Assembly (NCBI RefSeq): GCF_024105655.1
Contig: NZ_JAAAMH010000001.1
Span: 372,001-436,000, forward strand
Reading direction: 5' to 3'
Origin: Aliihoeflea sp. 40Bstr573
GTDB taxonomy: Bacteria; Pseudomonadota; Alphaproteobacteria; Rhizobiales; Rhizobiaceae
Length of the DNA stretch: 64,000 nucleotides
Shown here piece by piece: positions 30,660 through 40,771 of this stretch (positions within the stretch are counted from its first letter, which is position 1; each line of letters begins with the position of its first letter). A program made the position numbers and the translations under genes. Under the pieces are notes generated by a model. That model searched no databases. It was not told the origin of the DNA and worked only from the letters and a program-made list of their open reading frames with translations.

Positions 30660-31541
30660 TCAAGGCGCAGGCGTCTCCAAAGGTGCGGCTTCCGCCGTGC
30701 CGCCGACGAGATCGGGGAAGAGCTCCGGCAGGCTGAACTGATCGAGGAAGCCCGTCACCTTCTCCCATGCGCCATAGGCGAACATATCGTCGTGGCCCGC
30801 CTCCTTGAAGATGTACAGGGAGGCGAATTTCTCGTTTAGTGCCGCCAGCTTTTCGGCAAAGGACGCGGGCGTGATGCCATCCTGTCCCCCGGCAAGAAGC
30901 AGGATCGGCACGTCGATCTCGCTGATGCGCGAGCGCGTGTCGAATTGGGTTCGCACCAGCCAGACGGGCGCCCTGCCTGCCTGCTGGCGCACCGCGTCGG
31001 CGAAGGTGGTGAACGGCGCTTCGAGGATCAATGCACGCGGCCGGGACTGCGCGGCGGCGTAGCTGGCGATGCCGGTGCCCATCGAATAGCCGTAGAGAAT
31101 CGTGCCGTCAGGCGCCATGTCCTCGACCGCGAGCTTTGCAATCAGACCCGCCGCGTCCCGATAAAGATGCGTTTCGCTCGGCCTGCCCGGATTGCCACCA
31201 TAGCCACGATAGCCGGCGAGGAGCAGGCCGTAGCCGTCCTCGGCAAGATCGAACAGATGGCTCGGCTTCTTCACGAGATCGCCGATCCGGCCAGGGAAAT
31301 AGACGATGACGGGGCGTCCCGGCGCCGGGGCGCGATACCAGCTTCGAAGCGTCAGCCCGTCCTGCGTTGCGTAGTCAAAAGGGTGCAGCTTGGCGTCGCT
31401 GTCGAGTTGCAGCACGCTCAACACCAGCCGTTCGCGAAAGAGGATCAGTTCCGGCACGGTTTGCATCGCCAAGGTGGCGGAACCGACAAGTCCAATGACG
31501 ATTGCGGTCGCGATCATGCGTGGGAACTTCATCCAAACCAT
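30660..31541 (-). CDS. Membrane-anchored alpha/beta hydrolase
   Basis: With the ATG at 31541 the protein has 293 residues: an N-terminal hydrophobic anchor (about 8-28), then an alpha/beta hydrolase with the nucleophile elbow GYSMG (S153), an acidic residue in LLAGGQDGIT and the histidine of EAGHDDM. The pattern resembles the BEM46/ABHD13 branch of serine hydrolases, whose substrates are unknown. Starts at 31532 or 31517 are also possible; none has a strong ribosome binding site. A pyrG terminator lies just upstream. Confidence 0.82.
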   Translation of the reverse strand: MVWMKFPRMIATAIVIGLVGSATLAMQTVPELILFRERLVLSVLQLDSDAKLHPFDYATQDGLTLRSWYRAPAPGRPVIVYFPGRIGDLVKKPSHLFDLAEDGYGLLLAGYRGYGGNPGRPSETHLYRDAAGLIAKLAVEDMAPDGTILYGYSMGTGIASYAAAQSRPRALILEAPFTTFADAVRQQAGRAPVWLVRTQFDTRSRISEIDVPILLLAGGQDGITPASFAEKLAALNEKFASLYIFKEAGHDDMFAYGAWEKVTGFLDQFSLPELFPDLVGGTAEAAPLETPAP

Positions 31542-31563
31542 GCAGGCAAATGTGTCCCTTGCG

Positions 31564-31597
31564 AAAAAATTGGCTGCTCCACATCGAGAGCAGCCAA
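31564..31597 (-). terminator. Terminator of pyrG
   Basis: TTGGCTGCTC (31570-31579) and GAGCAGCCAA (31588-31597) form a 10-base stem with an 8-base loop; on the minus strand TTTTTT (31569-31564) follows. It is 60 bases after the pyrG stop. Confidence 0.8.
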
Positions 31598-31657
31598 ACA
31601 TGACCGCAATTTGTTACACATCTGTCACATTGTGTGAAGTGAATGCGACCGATCGAC

Positions 31658-33298
<1,641 letters not shown>

Positions 33299-33313
33299 TT
33301 ACCGTCACAAATG

Positions 33314-33352
33314 AAAATGCGCCAGCCAAAAATCTTCGGCCGGCGCATTTTT
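33314..33352 (-). terminator. Terminator of the L,D-transpeptidase gene
   Basis: AAAATGCGCC (33314-33323) pairs with GGCGCATTTT (33342-33351); an inner GGCC/GGCT pairing may extend it. The minus-strand arm ends in TTTT. Confidence 0.65.
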
Positions 33353-33368
33353 GGGGTGGAAGATCAGT

Positions 33369-34175
33369 TCAGAGGACGACGACCTGTGCGCCGACCCTGA
33401 CCCGCGAATAGAGATCCATGACGTGCTCGTTGATCATGCGGAAGCAGCCATTCGATGAGGCGCTGCCGATGCTCTCGGGCTGGTTGGTGCCATGGATGCG
33501 CACATGCGTATCGACCTTGTCCTGATGCAGGTAGATCGCGCGCGCGCCGAGCGGATTTTCCGGCCCGCCATTCATGCCGTCCTTGTACTTGCCGTATTTG
33601 GCCGGCTCGCGCTCCTGCATGGCGAGCGTTGGAAACCAGCGCGGCCATTCCTGCTTGTCGCCGACGACGGCGGTGCCCTTGAACTCCAGTCCATCCTTGC
33701 CGACGGCGATCGCGTAGCGGCGCGCCGAGCGTCGATCCTCGACTAGGTAAAGAACGCGGGCCTGCGGATCGATCACGATCGTTCCCGGCTCATAACCGGA
33801 GAATGGGACGACGGCCGGCATCTGTTCGGGCTTCGGCGTGAATTTGCGGACCTTCTCGCGCTCGCCGAGCACTTCGTCGAGCGCGCGCGTCTCGGGGAGA
33901 AGTTCAGTCTCCATCGGGCGCATGAACCCGGTCGACACCTGCCGTGTCGACCTCAGTTCGCCAACATTGCCTTCAGTGCGGACGGTGGCGATGTCCTGAA
34001 CGGGCAGAGCAGGAGCGGGCGCGGCCACACGCGCCGGCTGCGGCTTCGCGACCTGGCGCGGTGCCACGGTCGGCGCCTTCTCCTGCGGAAACACGAACAC
34101 CGGCGGCGGCTCCTGCGACCACGACTGGGTTGCGAAACAGGCAAGGCAAATTGCCAGAGCGAGACGCTGGATCAT
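33369..34175 (-). CDS. L,D-transpeptidase (YkuD domain), secreted
   Basis: The 268-residue protein has a signal peptide (about 1-20, ending ATQSWSQ), a Pro/Ala-rich linker and a YkuD domain. The catalytic block has H228 in RIHGTNQPESIG and the nucleophile C244 in SSNGCFRM. L,D-transpeptidases make 3-3 crosslinks in peptidoglycan or attach proteins to it; in Rhizobiales they are numerous and matter for polar growth and for tethering outer-membrane proteins. Substrate choice cannot be read here. The ATG at 34175 starts the signal peptide. Confidence 0.92.
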   Translation of the reverse strand: MIQRLALAICLACFATQSWSQEPPPVFVFPQEKAPTVAPRQVAKPQPARVAAPAPALPVQDIATVRTEGNVGELRSTRQVSTGFMRPMETELLPETRALDEVLGEREKVRKFTPKPEQMPAVVPFSGYEPGTIVIDPQARVLYLVEDRRSARRYAIAVGKDGLEFKGTAVVGDKQEWPRWFPTLAMQEREPAKYGKYKDGMNGGPENPLGARAIYLHQDKVDTHVRIHGTNQPESIGSASSNGCFRMINEHVMDLYSRVRVGAQVVVL

Positions 34176-34297
34176 GTGGAAAGCCCCTTGGCGCCTCACG
34201 CGCCCATGCGTCCACGAAACGATGTGAACGCCATCACATATCAAAACCGGCCCACGATCCTCAAGAGTTGCGAGGCCTTCGATGCTGCGTCGCAAAC

Positions 34298-34337
34298 GAA
34301 ATCGGGCGGCTGTGGTCGCAAGAACACAGCCGCCCGA
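34298..34337 (-). terminator. Terminator of secG
   Basis: TCGGGCGGCTGTG (34302-34314) and CACAGCCGCCCGA (34325-34337) form a perfect 13-base stem; on the minus strand TTT follows, with more T residues after. It lies 22 bases after the secG stop. Confidence 0.65.
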
Positions 34338-34358
34338 AGAGCAAACTCAAGACGCGAA

Positions 34359-34922
34359 TCAGTTGCCGGTCGGAACCTGATCCTCATTGGTCGGTGCGGC
34401 CGGAGCCGCGTCCGCATCCGTTTCAGGCGCAGCCGGCGCTTCTTCGGTTGTCGCCGCTGCGGGCTCATCGTCAGCGGGCGCCGTGGGCTCTGTCGGTTCC
34501 GTCGTCGCGGCTGGCTCCTCGGCGGGTGCAACGGGCACGGCCGGTGCGGCGCCGTCGTCGGACGAAGGGGCTGCGGGCGCCGCAGGCGCGCTCGGGACGT
34601 CGTCGCCGCCGAGCTGGTCGAGCACGCCGCCCGAGCCGGAGGGTGCTTGCTGGCCTTCCTGCTGCGCCGGAATGCGGTCGAGAAAATCGGTCGGCTGCTC
34701 GCCATAGCGGGCCAGCAGCGACAGCGCGAGCGAGGTGCCAAAGAAGACCGCCGCCAGAATGCCGGTAGCCCGCGTCAGCGGATTGCCCGTACCGCGCGCG
34801 GCGAAATTGCCGCCGGCCCCACCGCCAATGCCGAGGCCGCCACCTTCGGAGCGCTGCAGCAGCACGACGGCCACGAGCGCCAGAACGACGAGCAAATGGA
34901 TGACGATGAGGATGGTTTGCAT
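34359..34922 (-). CDS. secG: Preprotein translocase subunit SecG with long acidic tail
   Basis: SecG is the accessory membrane subunit of SecYEG. The N-terminal 75 residues are typical: helix one (about 3-22), the conserved LLQRSEGGGLGIGGGAGG loop, helix two (about 52-72). After that comes a tail of about 110 residues made almost only of Ala, Pro, Glu, Asp, Ser and Thr. Total length is 187, against about 75-110 in many bacteria; Rhizobiales often have tails, but this is long. The ATG at 34922 begins helix one. Confidence 0.93.
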   Translation of the reverse strand: MQTILIVIHLLVVLALVAVVLLQRSEGGGLGIGGGAGGNFAARGTGNPLTRATGILAAVFFGTSLALSLLARYGEQPTDFLDRIPAQQEGQQAPSGSGGVLDQLGGDDVPSAPAAPAAPSSDDGAAPAVPVAPAEEPAATTEPTEPTAPADDEPAAATTEEAPAAPETDADAAPAAPTNEDQVPTGN

Positions 34923-35037
34923 AAGAAAATCCGGGTGATCTGTTCTATCCCGCGAAAGGTTACGCGGGGCGACGCGGCTCAATACACGGCTTCAGCCGCC
35001 ATTCCAAGCCCTATATGGCGGGCGCAAACCCCTGACT

Positions 35038-35838
35038 TCAAGGCTGGAGCGCCGTTTGCAGCCCGAAACCCTGCATCAGGCGGCTGACTGCAAAATCGGT
35101 CCTGCCCGAGGTGAAGATGGCATGGTCGGGAACGTCTCGCCCACCGCTGCCTGCCGGCTTGTCCTCCAGAAGCGCCAGAACTCGCCGCGCGATCGCTTCG
35201 GCCGGGTCGAGCCAGTCGACCGGCCAGGGCGCAAGCCGCCGGAACACGTTCGCCAGAAACGGATAGTGCGTGCAGGCGAGAACGACGATGTCGGTGCGCC
35301 TTCCTTCCTGCGAGATGAAGCATGGCTCGATCTCGGCGCGGATGGCATCCGTATCGATGGCTTCGCCACGGATATGCGCCTCGGCGAAGCGTGCCAGCGA
35401 TTGGCTGCCGACCAACCGCACATGGCACTTGGTCGCGAATGACTGGATCAGGTTGCGCGTATAGGCGCGTTTGACCGTGCCGGGCGTCGCCAGCACTGAG
35501 ATCAGGCCGGATCGCGTGCGCTCCGCCGCTGGCTTGATCGCGGGTACCGTTCCCACGAAAGGCGTCGAGGGGTAGGAAGCGCGCAGGTCCTCCAGCACCA
35601 GCGTCGAAGCGGTATTGCAGGGAATGGCAAAGACCAGTGGTTCGTGTTCGGCAATGAACTTTCCGGCCAGCTCAACGATGCGCGCCTTGAGCGCCTCCTC
35701 CTCCCAGTCACCATAGGGAAACGCCGCGTCATCGGCGACGTAGACGAACCGCCGGTCGGGCATCAGCACCCGTGCTTCGCGCAGGACGGTGAGGCCGCCG
35801 ATCCCTGAATCGAAGAGGATGATCGGCCGGTCAGCCAT
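35038..35838 (-). CDS. murI: Glutamate racemase
   Basis: MurI makes D-glutamate for peptidoglycan stem peptides. The 266-residue enzyme has [11 protein letters not shown] at 9-19, DDAAFPYGD, catalytic C74 in AIPCNTAST and C189 in VLACTHYPF. It overlaps the end of trmJ by 8 bases, so the two are coupled. Together with the D-amino-acid transaminase at 6.5-7.3 kb the window encodes two possible routes to D-glutamate. Confidence 0.95.
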   Translation of the reverse strand: MADRPIILFDSGIGGLTVLREARVLMPDRRFVYVADDAAFPYGDWEEEALKARIVELAGKFIAEHEPLVFAIPCNTASTLVLEDLRASYPSTPFVGTVPAIKPAAERTRSGLISVLATPGTVKRAYTRNLIQSFATKCHVRLVGSQSLARFAEAHIRGEAIDTDAIRAEIEPCFISQEGRRTDIVVLACTHYPFLANVFRRLAPWPVDWLDPAEAIARRVLALLEDKPAGSGGRDVPDHAIFTSGRTDFAVSRLMQGFGLQTALQP

Positions 35839-36670
35839 CCGCGTCTCCAGGTTCGCGCCCTTGCGCGTCGGCTTCGGCCTTGCGCTCGGGATATCCGGCG
35901 CCGCGCGGCTGCTTCGGCGAATAGTAGTCGAGCGAATTCAGGACGCCGCGCAGGGCCTTGATCTCGGCGACGCTGAAGCCCGGCCGGGTCAGAACCGCGC
36001 GCAGGGCATCGACCATGCGGGGCTTCTTGGCGGCAGGGCGAAAATAGCCGCGCGCGTCGAGCGCCGATTCGAGATGATCGAAAAAGCCGGCGAAGATCGC
36101 CTTCGGCGCCTGTTCGATGACGGGACCCGAGAACGGCACCTGCTCGGTTTCGGAGCCGCTTTTCATCCACTCGTACGACATCAAGAGCACCGCTTGCGCG
36201 ATGTTCAACGAGGCGAAGGCGGGGTTGACCGGGAAAGTGACGATCTCGTCGGCGAGCGCCACCTCTTCATTGTTGAGGCCGAAGCGCTCGCGCCCGAAGA
36301 GAATGCCGATCCCCTCGCCTGCGCGATACCTTCGGCGCAGTTCGCCTGCCGCCGAGACCGGTCCGCGCACCGGCTTGAAGCCGTCGCGCTCGCGCGCTGT
36401 CGTGGCGAGGACGTAGTTGAGGTCCCCGATCGCTTCGGCGAGCGTGTCGAACACGCGCACCTTGTCGATCACATGGTCTGCCTTGCTGGCGGCCGCGCGT
36501 GCCTTCTCGTTCGGCCAACCATCGCGCGGGTTGACGAGGCGCAACTCGGCGAGCCCGAAATTCGCCATGGCGCGGGCGACCATGCCGATATTCTCGCCAA
36601 GCTGCGGCTCGACGAGGATGATTGCAGGACCTTCCTGGATGAGCGTTCGGTCGCGGTCTGTGCCTGCCAT
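35831..36670 (-). CDS. tRNA/rRNA 2'-O-methyltransferase, TrmJ (SpoU) family
   Basis: The 279-residue protein is a SPOUT methyltransferase: motif 1 [19 protein letters not shown], motif 2 [12 protein letters not shown] and motif 3 [12 protein letters not shown], which make the knotted SAM site. TrmJ methylates position 32 of tRNA; the C-terminal 80 residues match the TrmJ-type extension. I keep the family name because related RNA methylases share these motifs. It overlaps murI. Confidence 0.9.
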   Translation of the reverse strand: MAGTDRDRTLIQEGPAIILVEPQLGENIGMVARAMANFGLAELRLVNPRDGWPNEKARAAASKADHVIDKVRVFDTLAEAIGDLNYVLATTARERDGFKPVRGPVSAAGELRRRYRAGEGIGILFGRERFGLNNEEVALADEIVTFPVNPAFASLNIAQAVLLMSYEWMKSGSETEQVPFSGPVIEQAPKAIFAGFFDHLESALDARGYFRPAAKKPRMVDALRAVLTRPGFSVAEIKALRGVLNSLDYYSPKQPRGAGYPERKAEADAQGREPGDADG

Positions 36671-36733
36671 GTCGTTTCCGTCTGAAAATGGAAGATGACA
36701 ACTGGCACAGGCACGGAAAAAACGGAACAGGCC

Positions 36734-37630
36734 TCAGCCCACGAAGTCGCGGATGGCGTTCGCCACTGCCTGCGGCTGCTCATGCAGGATCCAGTGCCCG
36801 CTGTCTGCAAACCGCCTGACGGTCAGGTAAGGCGCATAGTCGCCAAGACCTTCGATCGTCGCCGGCCGAAGCGCCTCGTCCGCCTCGCCCCAAAGCAAAA
36901 GATGCGGCATTCGGACGAGGAAGGCTTCGCGCGGCATGTCGTCGATGGGCGATGCGGTCGCCGGCTCACCGACACCGGGAACCGCGATCGGCGAGGCACG
37001 ATACCAGTTGAGCATTCCGGTCATCGCGCCGGGCCGGCTCCACGCTTCAAGATAACGCGCGCGCTCATCGCCTAACATCCAGTCCGTCTTCGAAAACCCG
37101 GACAACATGTTGAACGTGCGCCGATAATCATCCTCGGCCATGCGCGCCTCGGCGCCATCTGCCCGCAGGCAGTTCATGTATTGGCTGGCCTGACGCTGCT
37201 CCTTGTCGTTCGAGATTGCGCGTTGGAAAAGCGCCGGGTGCACGCCGTTCGCGATGACGAGATGCGACAGGCGATCCGGATGCGAGAACGCGTATGCGTA
37301 GGCGATCGACGCGCCCCAGTCGTGGCCGGCGAGCACGAAGGGCCGATCCGGCGACAGATGATCCGCGAGAGCGACGAGATCCGCGACGACGTGCTTCGAG
37401 CGGTAGGCATCGACGCCCTGCGGCTTGTCGGACAGGTTGAAGCCGCGCTGGTCGGGCGCAACGACATGGAAGTCTCCGGCAAGCGTTCGCATGACGCCTT
37501 CCCATGCAGCCCAATATTCAGGAAAGCCGTGCAGACAGATGATCAGCGGGCGAGCCGGATCGCCCATCTCGGCGACATTGAGTGAAACCTGGCCCGTATC
37601 GAACCGGAAAAAACGCGCGTCGCCGCTCAT
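36734..37630 (-). CDS. Alpha/beta hydrolase, epoxide hydrolase/haloacetate dehalogenase type
   Basis: The 298-residue enzyme has the HGFPEYW oxyanion loop (H34), an aspartate nucleophile D104 in AGHDWGASIA and the histidine H279 in SGHWILHE. An aspartate rather than serine at the elbow marks the epoxide hydrolase and dehalogenase group. Two cap-domain tyrosines would decide between them; tyrosines are present in the cap, but I cannot assign them. The ATG at 37630 has GAGGAG six bases before it, which excludes the ATG at 37636. Confidence 0.85.
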   Translation of the reverse strand: MSGDARFFRFDTGQVSLNVAEMGDPARPLIICLHGFPEYWAAWEGVMRTLAGDFHVVAPDQRGFNLSDKPQGVDAYRSKHVVADLVALADHLSPDRPFVLAGHDWGASIAYAYAFSHPDRLSHLVIANGVHPALFQRAISNDKEQRQASQYMNCLRADGAEARMAEDDYRRTFNMLSGFSKTDWMLGDERARYLEAWSRPGAMTGMLNWYRASPIAVPGVGEPATASPIDDMPREAFLVRMPHLLLWGEADEALRPATIEGLGDYAPYLTVRRFADSGHWILHEQPQAVANAIRDFVG

Positions 37631-37673
37631 TCGCATCTCCTCGCGACAAGGCCAAAGCCTTGTGCCCGTTCGG

Positions 37674-37702
37674 CTTTGCCTTCCGGGCACACAATGCTAT
37701 AG
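37674..37702 (+). promoter_or_regulatory. Possible promoter of icd
   Basis: CTTTGC (37674-37679) and CTATAG (37697-37702) are 17 bases apart, about 70 bases before the icd ATG. Confidence 0.4.
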
Positions 37703-37771
37703 GGGCCGCAAATTCCCGGGCGCGACCGGCTCAGGTCGCACCTTCTCCCAACAGACAGCGAGGCATTTCTC

Positions 37772-38986
37772 ATGGCGAAGATCAAGGTGGCAAATCCGGT
37801 CGTCGAACTCGACGGCGACGAGATGACGCGGATCATCTGGCACCTCATCAAGGACAAGCTGATCCACCCCTACCTTGATATCGACCTGGAATACTACGAT
37901 CTCGGCATGGAAAACCGCGACGCCACCGACGACCAGGTGACGATCGACGCGGCCGAGGCGATCAAGAAGCACGGCGTCGGTGTCAAGTGCGCCACCATCA
38001 CCCCGGACGAAGCCCGCGTCGAGGAATTCGGGCTCAAGAAGATGTGGCGCTCGCCCAACGGAACGATCCGCAACATCCTCGGCGGCACGATCTTCCGCGA
38101 GCCGATCATCATGAAGAACGTGCCGCGCCTCGTCCCGGGCTGGACCCAGCCGATCATCGTCGGCCGCCATGCCTTCGGCGACCAGTACCGCGCGACGGAC
38201 TTCAAGTTCCCCGGCGCTGGCAAGCTGACGATCAAGTTCGTCGGCGAGGACGGTCAGGTCATCGAGCACGAAGTTTTCGATGCGCCCGGTTCGGGCGTCG
38301 CGATGGCGATGTACAACCTCGACGATTCGATCCGCGAATTCGCCCGCGCATCGCTGAACTACGGTCTGCTGCGCGGCTACCCGGTCTATCTGTCCACCAA
38401 GAACACGATCCTCAAGGCCTATGACGGCCGCTTCAAGGACATCTTCCAGGAGGTCTACGAGACCGAGTTCCTGGAGAAGTTCAAGGAAAAGAAGATCACC
38501 TACGAGCACCGCCTGATCGACGACATGGTCGCAGCTTCGCTCAAGTGGTCGGGCGGTTATGTGTGGGCCTGCAAGAACTATGACGGCGACGTCCAGTCCG
38601 ATACCGTCGCGCAGGGCTTCGGCTCGCTCGGCCTGATGACCTCCGTCCTGATGACGCCGGACGGCAAGACAGTGGAAGCGGAAGCCGCGCACGGCACCGT
38701 GACGCGCCACTACCGCCAGCATGAGAAGGGCCAGGAGACCTCGACGAACTCGATCGCGTCGATCTTCGCCTGGACGCGCGGTCTCGCGCATCGCGCCAAG
38801 CTCGACGACAATGAAGAGTTGAAGAACTTCGCCGAGACGCTGGAGCGCGTCTGCATCGAGACCGTCGAATCCGGCCACATGACCAAGGATCTCGCGCTCC
38901 TGATCGGCGCCGACCAGCCCTGGCTGTCGACGACCGGCTTCCTCGACAAGGTCGACGAGAACCTGAAGAAGGCGATGTCGGCCTGA
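37772..38986 (+). CDS. icd: NADP-dependent isocitrate dehydrogenase, eukaryote-like type
   Basis: The enzyme converts isocitrate to 2-oxoglutarate in the TCA cycle and makes NADPH. The 404 residues read [16 protein letters not shown] at the start, [13 protein letters not shown] for the substrate loop and [13 protein letters not shown] near the cofactor site. This layout is the homodimeric mitochondrial/cytosolic-like type found in alphaproteobacteria, not the E. coli type. A strong terminator follows, and the downstream gene has no obvious promoter of its own. Confidence 0.97.
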   Translation: MAKIKVANPVVELDGDEMTRIIWHLIKDKLIHPYLDIDLEYYDLGMENRDATDDQVTIDAAEAIKKHGVGVKCATITPDEARVEEFGLKKMWRSPNGTIRNILGGTIFREPIIMKNVPRLVPGWTQPIIVGRHAFGDQYRATDFKFPGAGKLTIKFVGEDGQVIEHEVFDAPGSGVAMAMYNLDDSIREFARASLNYGLLRGYPVYLSTKNTILKAYDGRFKDIFQEVYETEFLEKFKEKKITYEHRLIDDMVAASLKWSGGYVWACKNYDGDVQSDTVAQGFGSLGLMTSVLMTPDGKTVEAEAAHGTVTRHYRQHEKGQETSTNSIASIFAWTRGLAHRAKLDDNEELKNFAETLERVCIETVESGHMTKDLALLIGADQPWLSTTGFLDKVDENLKKAMSA

Positions 38987-39012
38987 TCGTCCAGTAGTCT
39001 TGATGCGCACGA

Positions 39013-39039
39013 GGGCGGCTTCGGCCGCCCTTCTTTTTT
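39013..39039 (+). terminator. Terminator of icd
   Basis: GGGCGGC (39013-39019), tetraloop TTCG, GCCGCCC (39024-39030), then TTCTTTTTT. Confidence 0.9.
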
Positions 39040-39059
39040 GTCGCAGCGTCGACGGCGAA

Positions 39060-39098
39060 CCAATGTGCTTCTCGCGCATTGGGAGTTGATATCAACTC
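39060..39098 (+). promoter_or_regulatory. Two adjoining hairpins or operators before the acidic PRC-like gene
   Basis: CCAATGTGC (39060-39068) pairs with GCGCATTGG (39074-39082) with one G-U pair. Directly after it is the perfect 16-base palindrome GAGTTGATATCAACTC (39083-39098). GGAGTTG (39082-39088) can instead pair with CAACTCC (39106-39112), which lies between the AAGGAG (39100-39105) and the ATG. The alternatives could hide or free the start site, or the palindrome could be a protein operator. Confidence 0.5.
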
Positions 39099-39112
39099 GA
39101 AGGAGCAACTCC

Positions 39113-39475
39113 ATGTTCGCCAAGACCATTTCCCTCGCCCTTCTTTCCTCTGCGCTGCTGGCCGGGTCCGCTTTCGCCCAGACCGCGTGGGTCGAGATCG
39201 AAGACAACGTGCAGGTCTCCGCCTTCAACGCGACTGTCGACCAGATCGATGACTGGGACGTCTATGCGGGCGGCGAGGTGGTTGGAGAAGTCGAGGAGGT
39301 CGTGGGAACCGAAGCCGGCACCGCCTCCGCGCTGGTTGTCGACTTTGAAGGCAATGGCGGCTTTGCCGACCAGGACGTCGTCATCCCGCTCGACCATTTC
39401 ACCTGGGAGAACGACCAGCTCGTCCTCAACGCCGACGCCGCCGCCGTCGGTGAGATGGAAGTCTGGAACGACTGA
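39113..39475 (+). CDS. Small secreted PRC-barrel-like acidic protein
   Basis: The 120-residue protein has a clear signal peptide (MFAKTISLALL, cleavage after AFA at residue 22). The mature part has 23 Asp/Glu and no Lys or Arg at all; the only basic residues are K4 in the signal and one histidine. GGEVVGEVEEVVG followed by DQDVVIPLDHFTW matches the strand pattern of a PRC barrel. It should be a very acidic periplasmic protein, perhaps binding cations or basic partners; no function is known. AAGGAG lies seven bases before the ATG. Confidence 0.85.
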   Translation: MFAKTISLALLSSALLAGSAFAQTAWVEIEDNVQVSAFNATVDQIDDWDVYAGGEVVGEVEEVVGTEAGTASALVVDFEGNGGFADQDVVIPLDHFTWENDQLVLNADAAAVGEMEVWND

Positions 39476-39533
39476 TCCGCGGCAATCGTGTAACGGCCGC
39501 AAGCTGCTCATGCTTTCTGGCATGTAAGACCAG

Positions 39534-39559
39534 CCCCGCCGATCGTCGGCGGGGATTTT
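39534..39559 (+). terminator. Terminator of the acidic PRC-like gene
   Basis: CCCCGCCGA (39534-39542), loop TCG, TCGGCGGGG (39546-39554), then ATTTT on the plus strand. On the minus strand it follows the end of lpxB by 42 bases without a T tract. Confidence 0.75.
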
Positions 39560-39595
39560 CGCATTGACCGCCGGGATGAAGCGACAAACGCGCGG

Positions 39596-40771
39596 CTACT
39601 GCCAGTGGCGGTGCCGCTCCGCGATGGTTGCTAACATCGCTTCGGCCCCGATTTCACCTGCCGGCCGCTCCGTGTGCAGTCGCTGCGCCACAATGTCGAA
39701 GCCATGCATCTGGGTCGCCCGTGCCGGGGTAGATGCCCAGATCTGCTCGATCGCCCGCGCCAGGTTTCCCGGGCGCACATATTCGTTGTAGTATTCGGGC
39801 ACGACCGGCCAGTCGGCAATCAGGTTTGGCAACGACGCCGACCAGGTCTTCACCAAGCTCATCAGCACGCGCCAGATCGCATCCGTCTTGTAGCACGCAA
39901 CCAGCGGCACCCGCGCGAGCGCGAGTTCGAGCGAGACAGTGCCGGAAGCTGCAAGCGCCGCATCCGCGCGCGCAAAGGCTGCGTACTTGCCCTCCGCATC
40001 CTCGATCACGCGCGTCGGCACCGGCCAATCGGCAATCGCCTCATGGACGAGCGCCGCCACCTTCGGGACGGTTGGAATCTCCACCTCGAAGCGGTTGCCG
40101 CGTGCGACGAGTTCTTTCACCGTGTCGCCGAACGGGCCAATAAGGCTCGAAACCTCCGCCCGGCGCGAACCGGGAAGCACAAGAAGCGACTTGGTGCCCC
40201 AGGCGGGATCGCCTCTTGTCATCTGGGCGGCGGCCGCGTTTCTCAAGCCGGCATCCTGTGTCAGGCGGTGGCCGACAAACGTCCCTGAAGGCCCGCCGAG
40301 CCGTTCGAGTTCGCTCGGCTCGAATGGCAAAAGGCACAAGATGTGGTCGATATAGGGCTTCATTTCCACTGCCCTGCCCGGCCTCCAGGCCCACACGCTC
40401 GGGCACACATAGTGAACCGTCGGCAGCGACGGCAGGAGCGCGCGCACCTTGCGCGCAACGCGCAGGGAGAATTCGGGGCTGTCGATGGTGATGAGGCAGT
40501 CCGGCCGCTCGGCCGCGATCGCCTTGGCCGTCTGGTTGAGCCTGCCGATCAGGCGCGGCAGGTCCTTGACCACGGCCGTCACGCCCATGAGCGCGATCTG
40601 TGATCCGTCAAAGAGCGAATTCAGCCCGCGCCGCTCGAGGTGCCGCCCGCCGACGCCCACGAGCGCGATCGGCCGGCCGGTCAGGCGCGCAATCGCGTCG
40701 ACGAGATCGGCCCCGAGCAGATCGCCCGATTCCTCGCCGGCCACGATGGCAATCTTCAATGCCTGCATCAA
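39596..40771 (-). CDS. lpxB: Lipid-A-disaccharide synthase LpxB
   Basis: LpxB joins UDP-diacylglucosamine and lipid X to form the lipid A disaccharide at the inner membrane. The 391-residue GT-B enzyme has AGEESGDLLGA near the start, the central IDSPEFSLRVARK and YVCPSVWAWRPGR, and the LVLPGSRRAEVS loop. It overlaps the end of lpxI as ATGA (ATGATG start). It is the last gene of the lpx run. Confidence 0.96.
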   Translation of the reverse strand: MMQALKIAIVAGEESGDLLGADLVDAIARLTGRPIALVGVGGRHLERRGLNSLFDGSQIALMGVTAVVKDLPRLIGRLNQTAKAIAAERPDCLITIDSPEFSLRVARKVRALLPSLPTVHYVCPSVWAWRPGRAVEMKPYIDHILCLLPFEPSELERLGGPSGTFVGHRLTQDAGLRNAAAAQMTRGDPAWGTKSLLVLPGSRRAEVSSLIGPFGDTVKELVARGNRFEVEIPTVPKVAALVHEAIADWPVPTRVIEDAEGKYAAFARADAALAASGTVSLELALARVPLVACYKTDAIWRVLMSLVKTWSASLPNLIADWPVVPEYYNEYVRPGNLARAIEQIWASTPARATQMHGFDIVAQRLHTERPAGEIGAEAMLATIAERHRHWQ

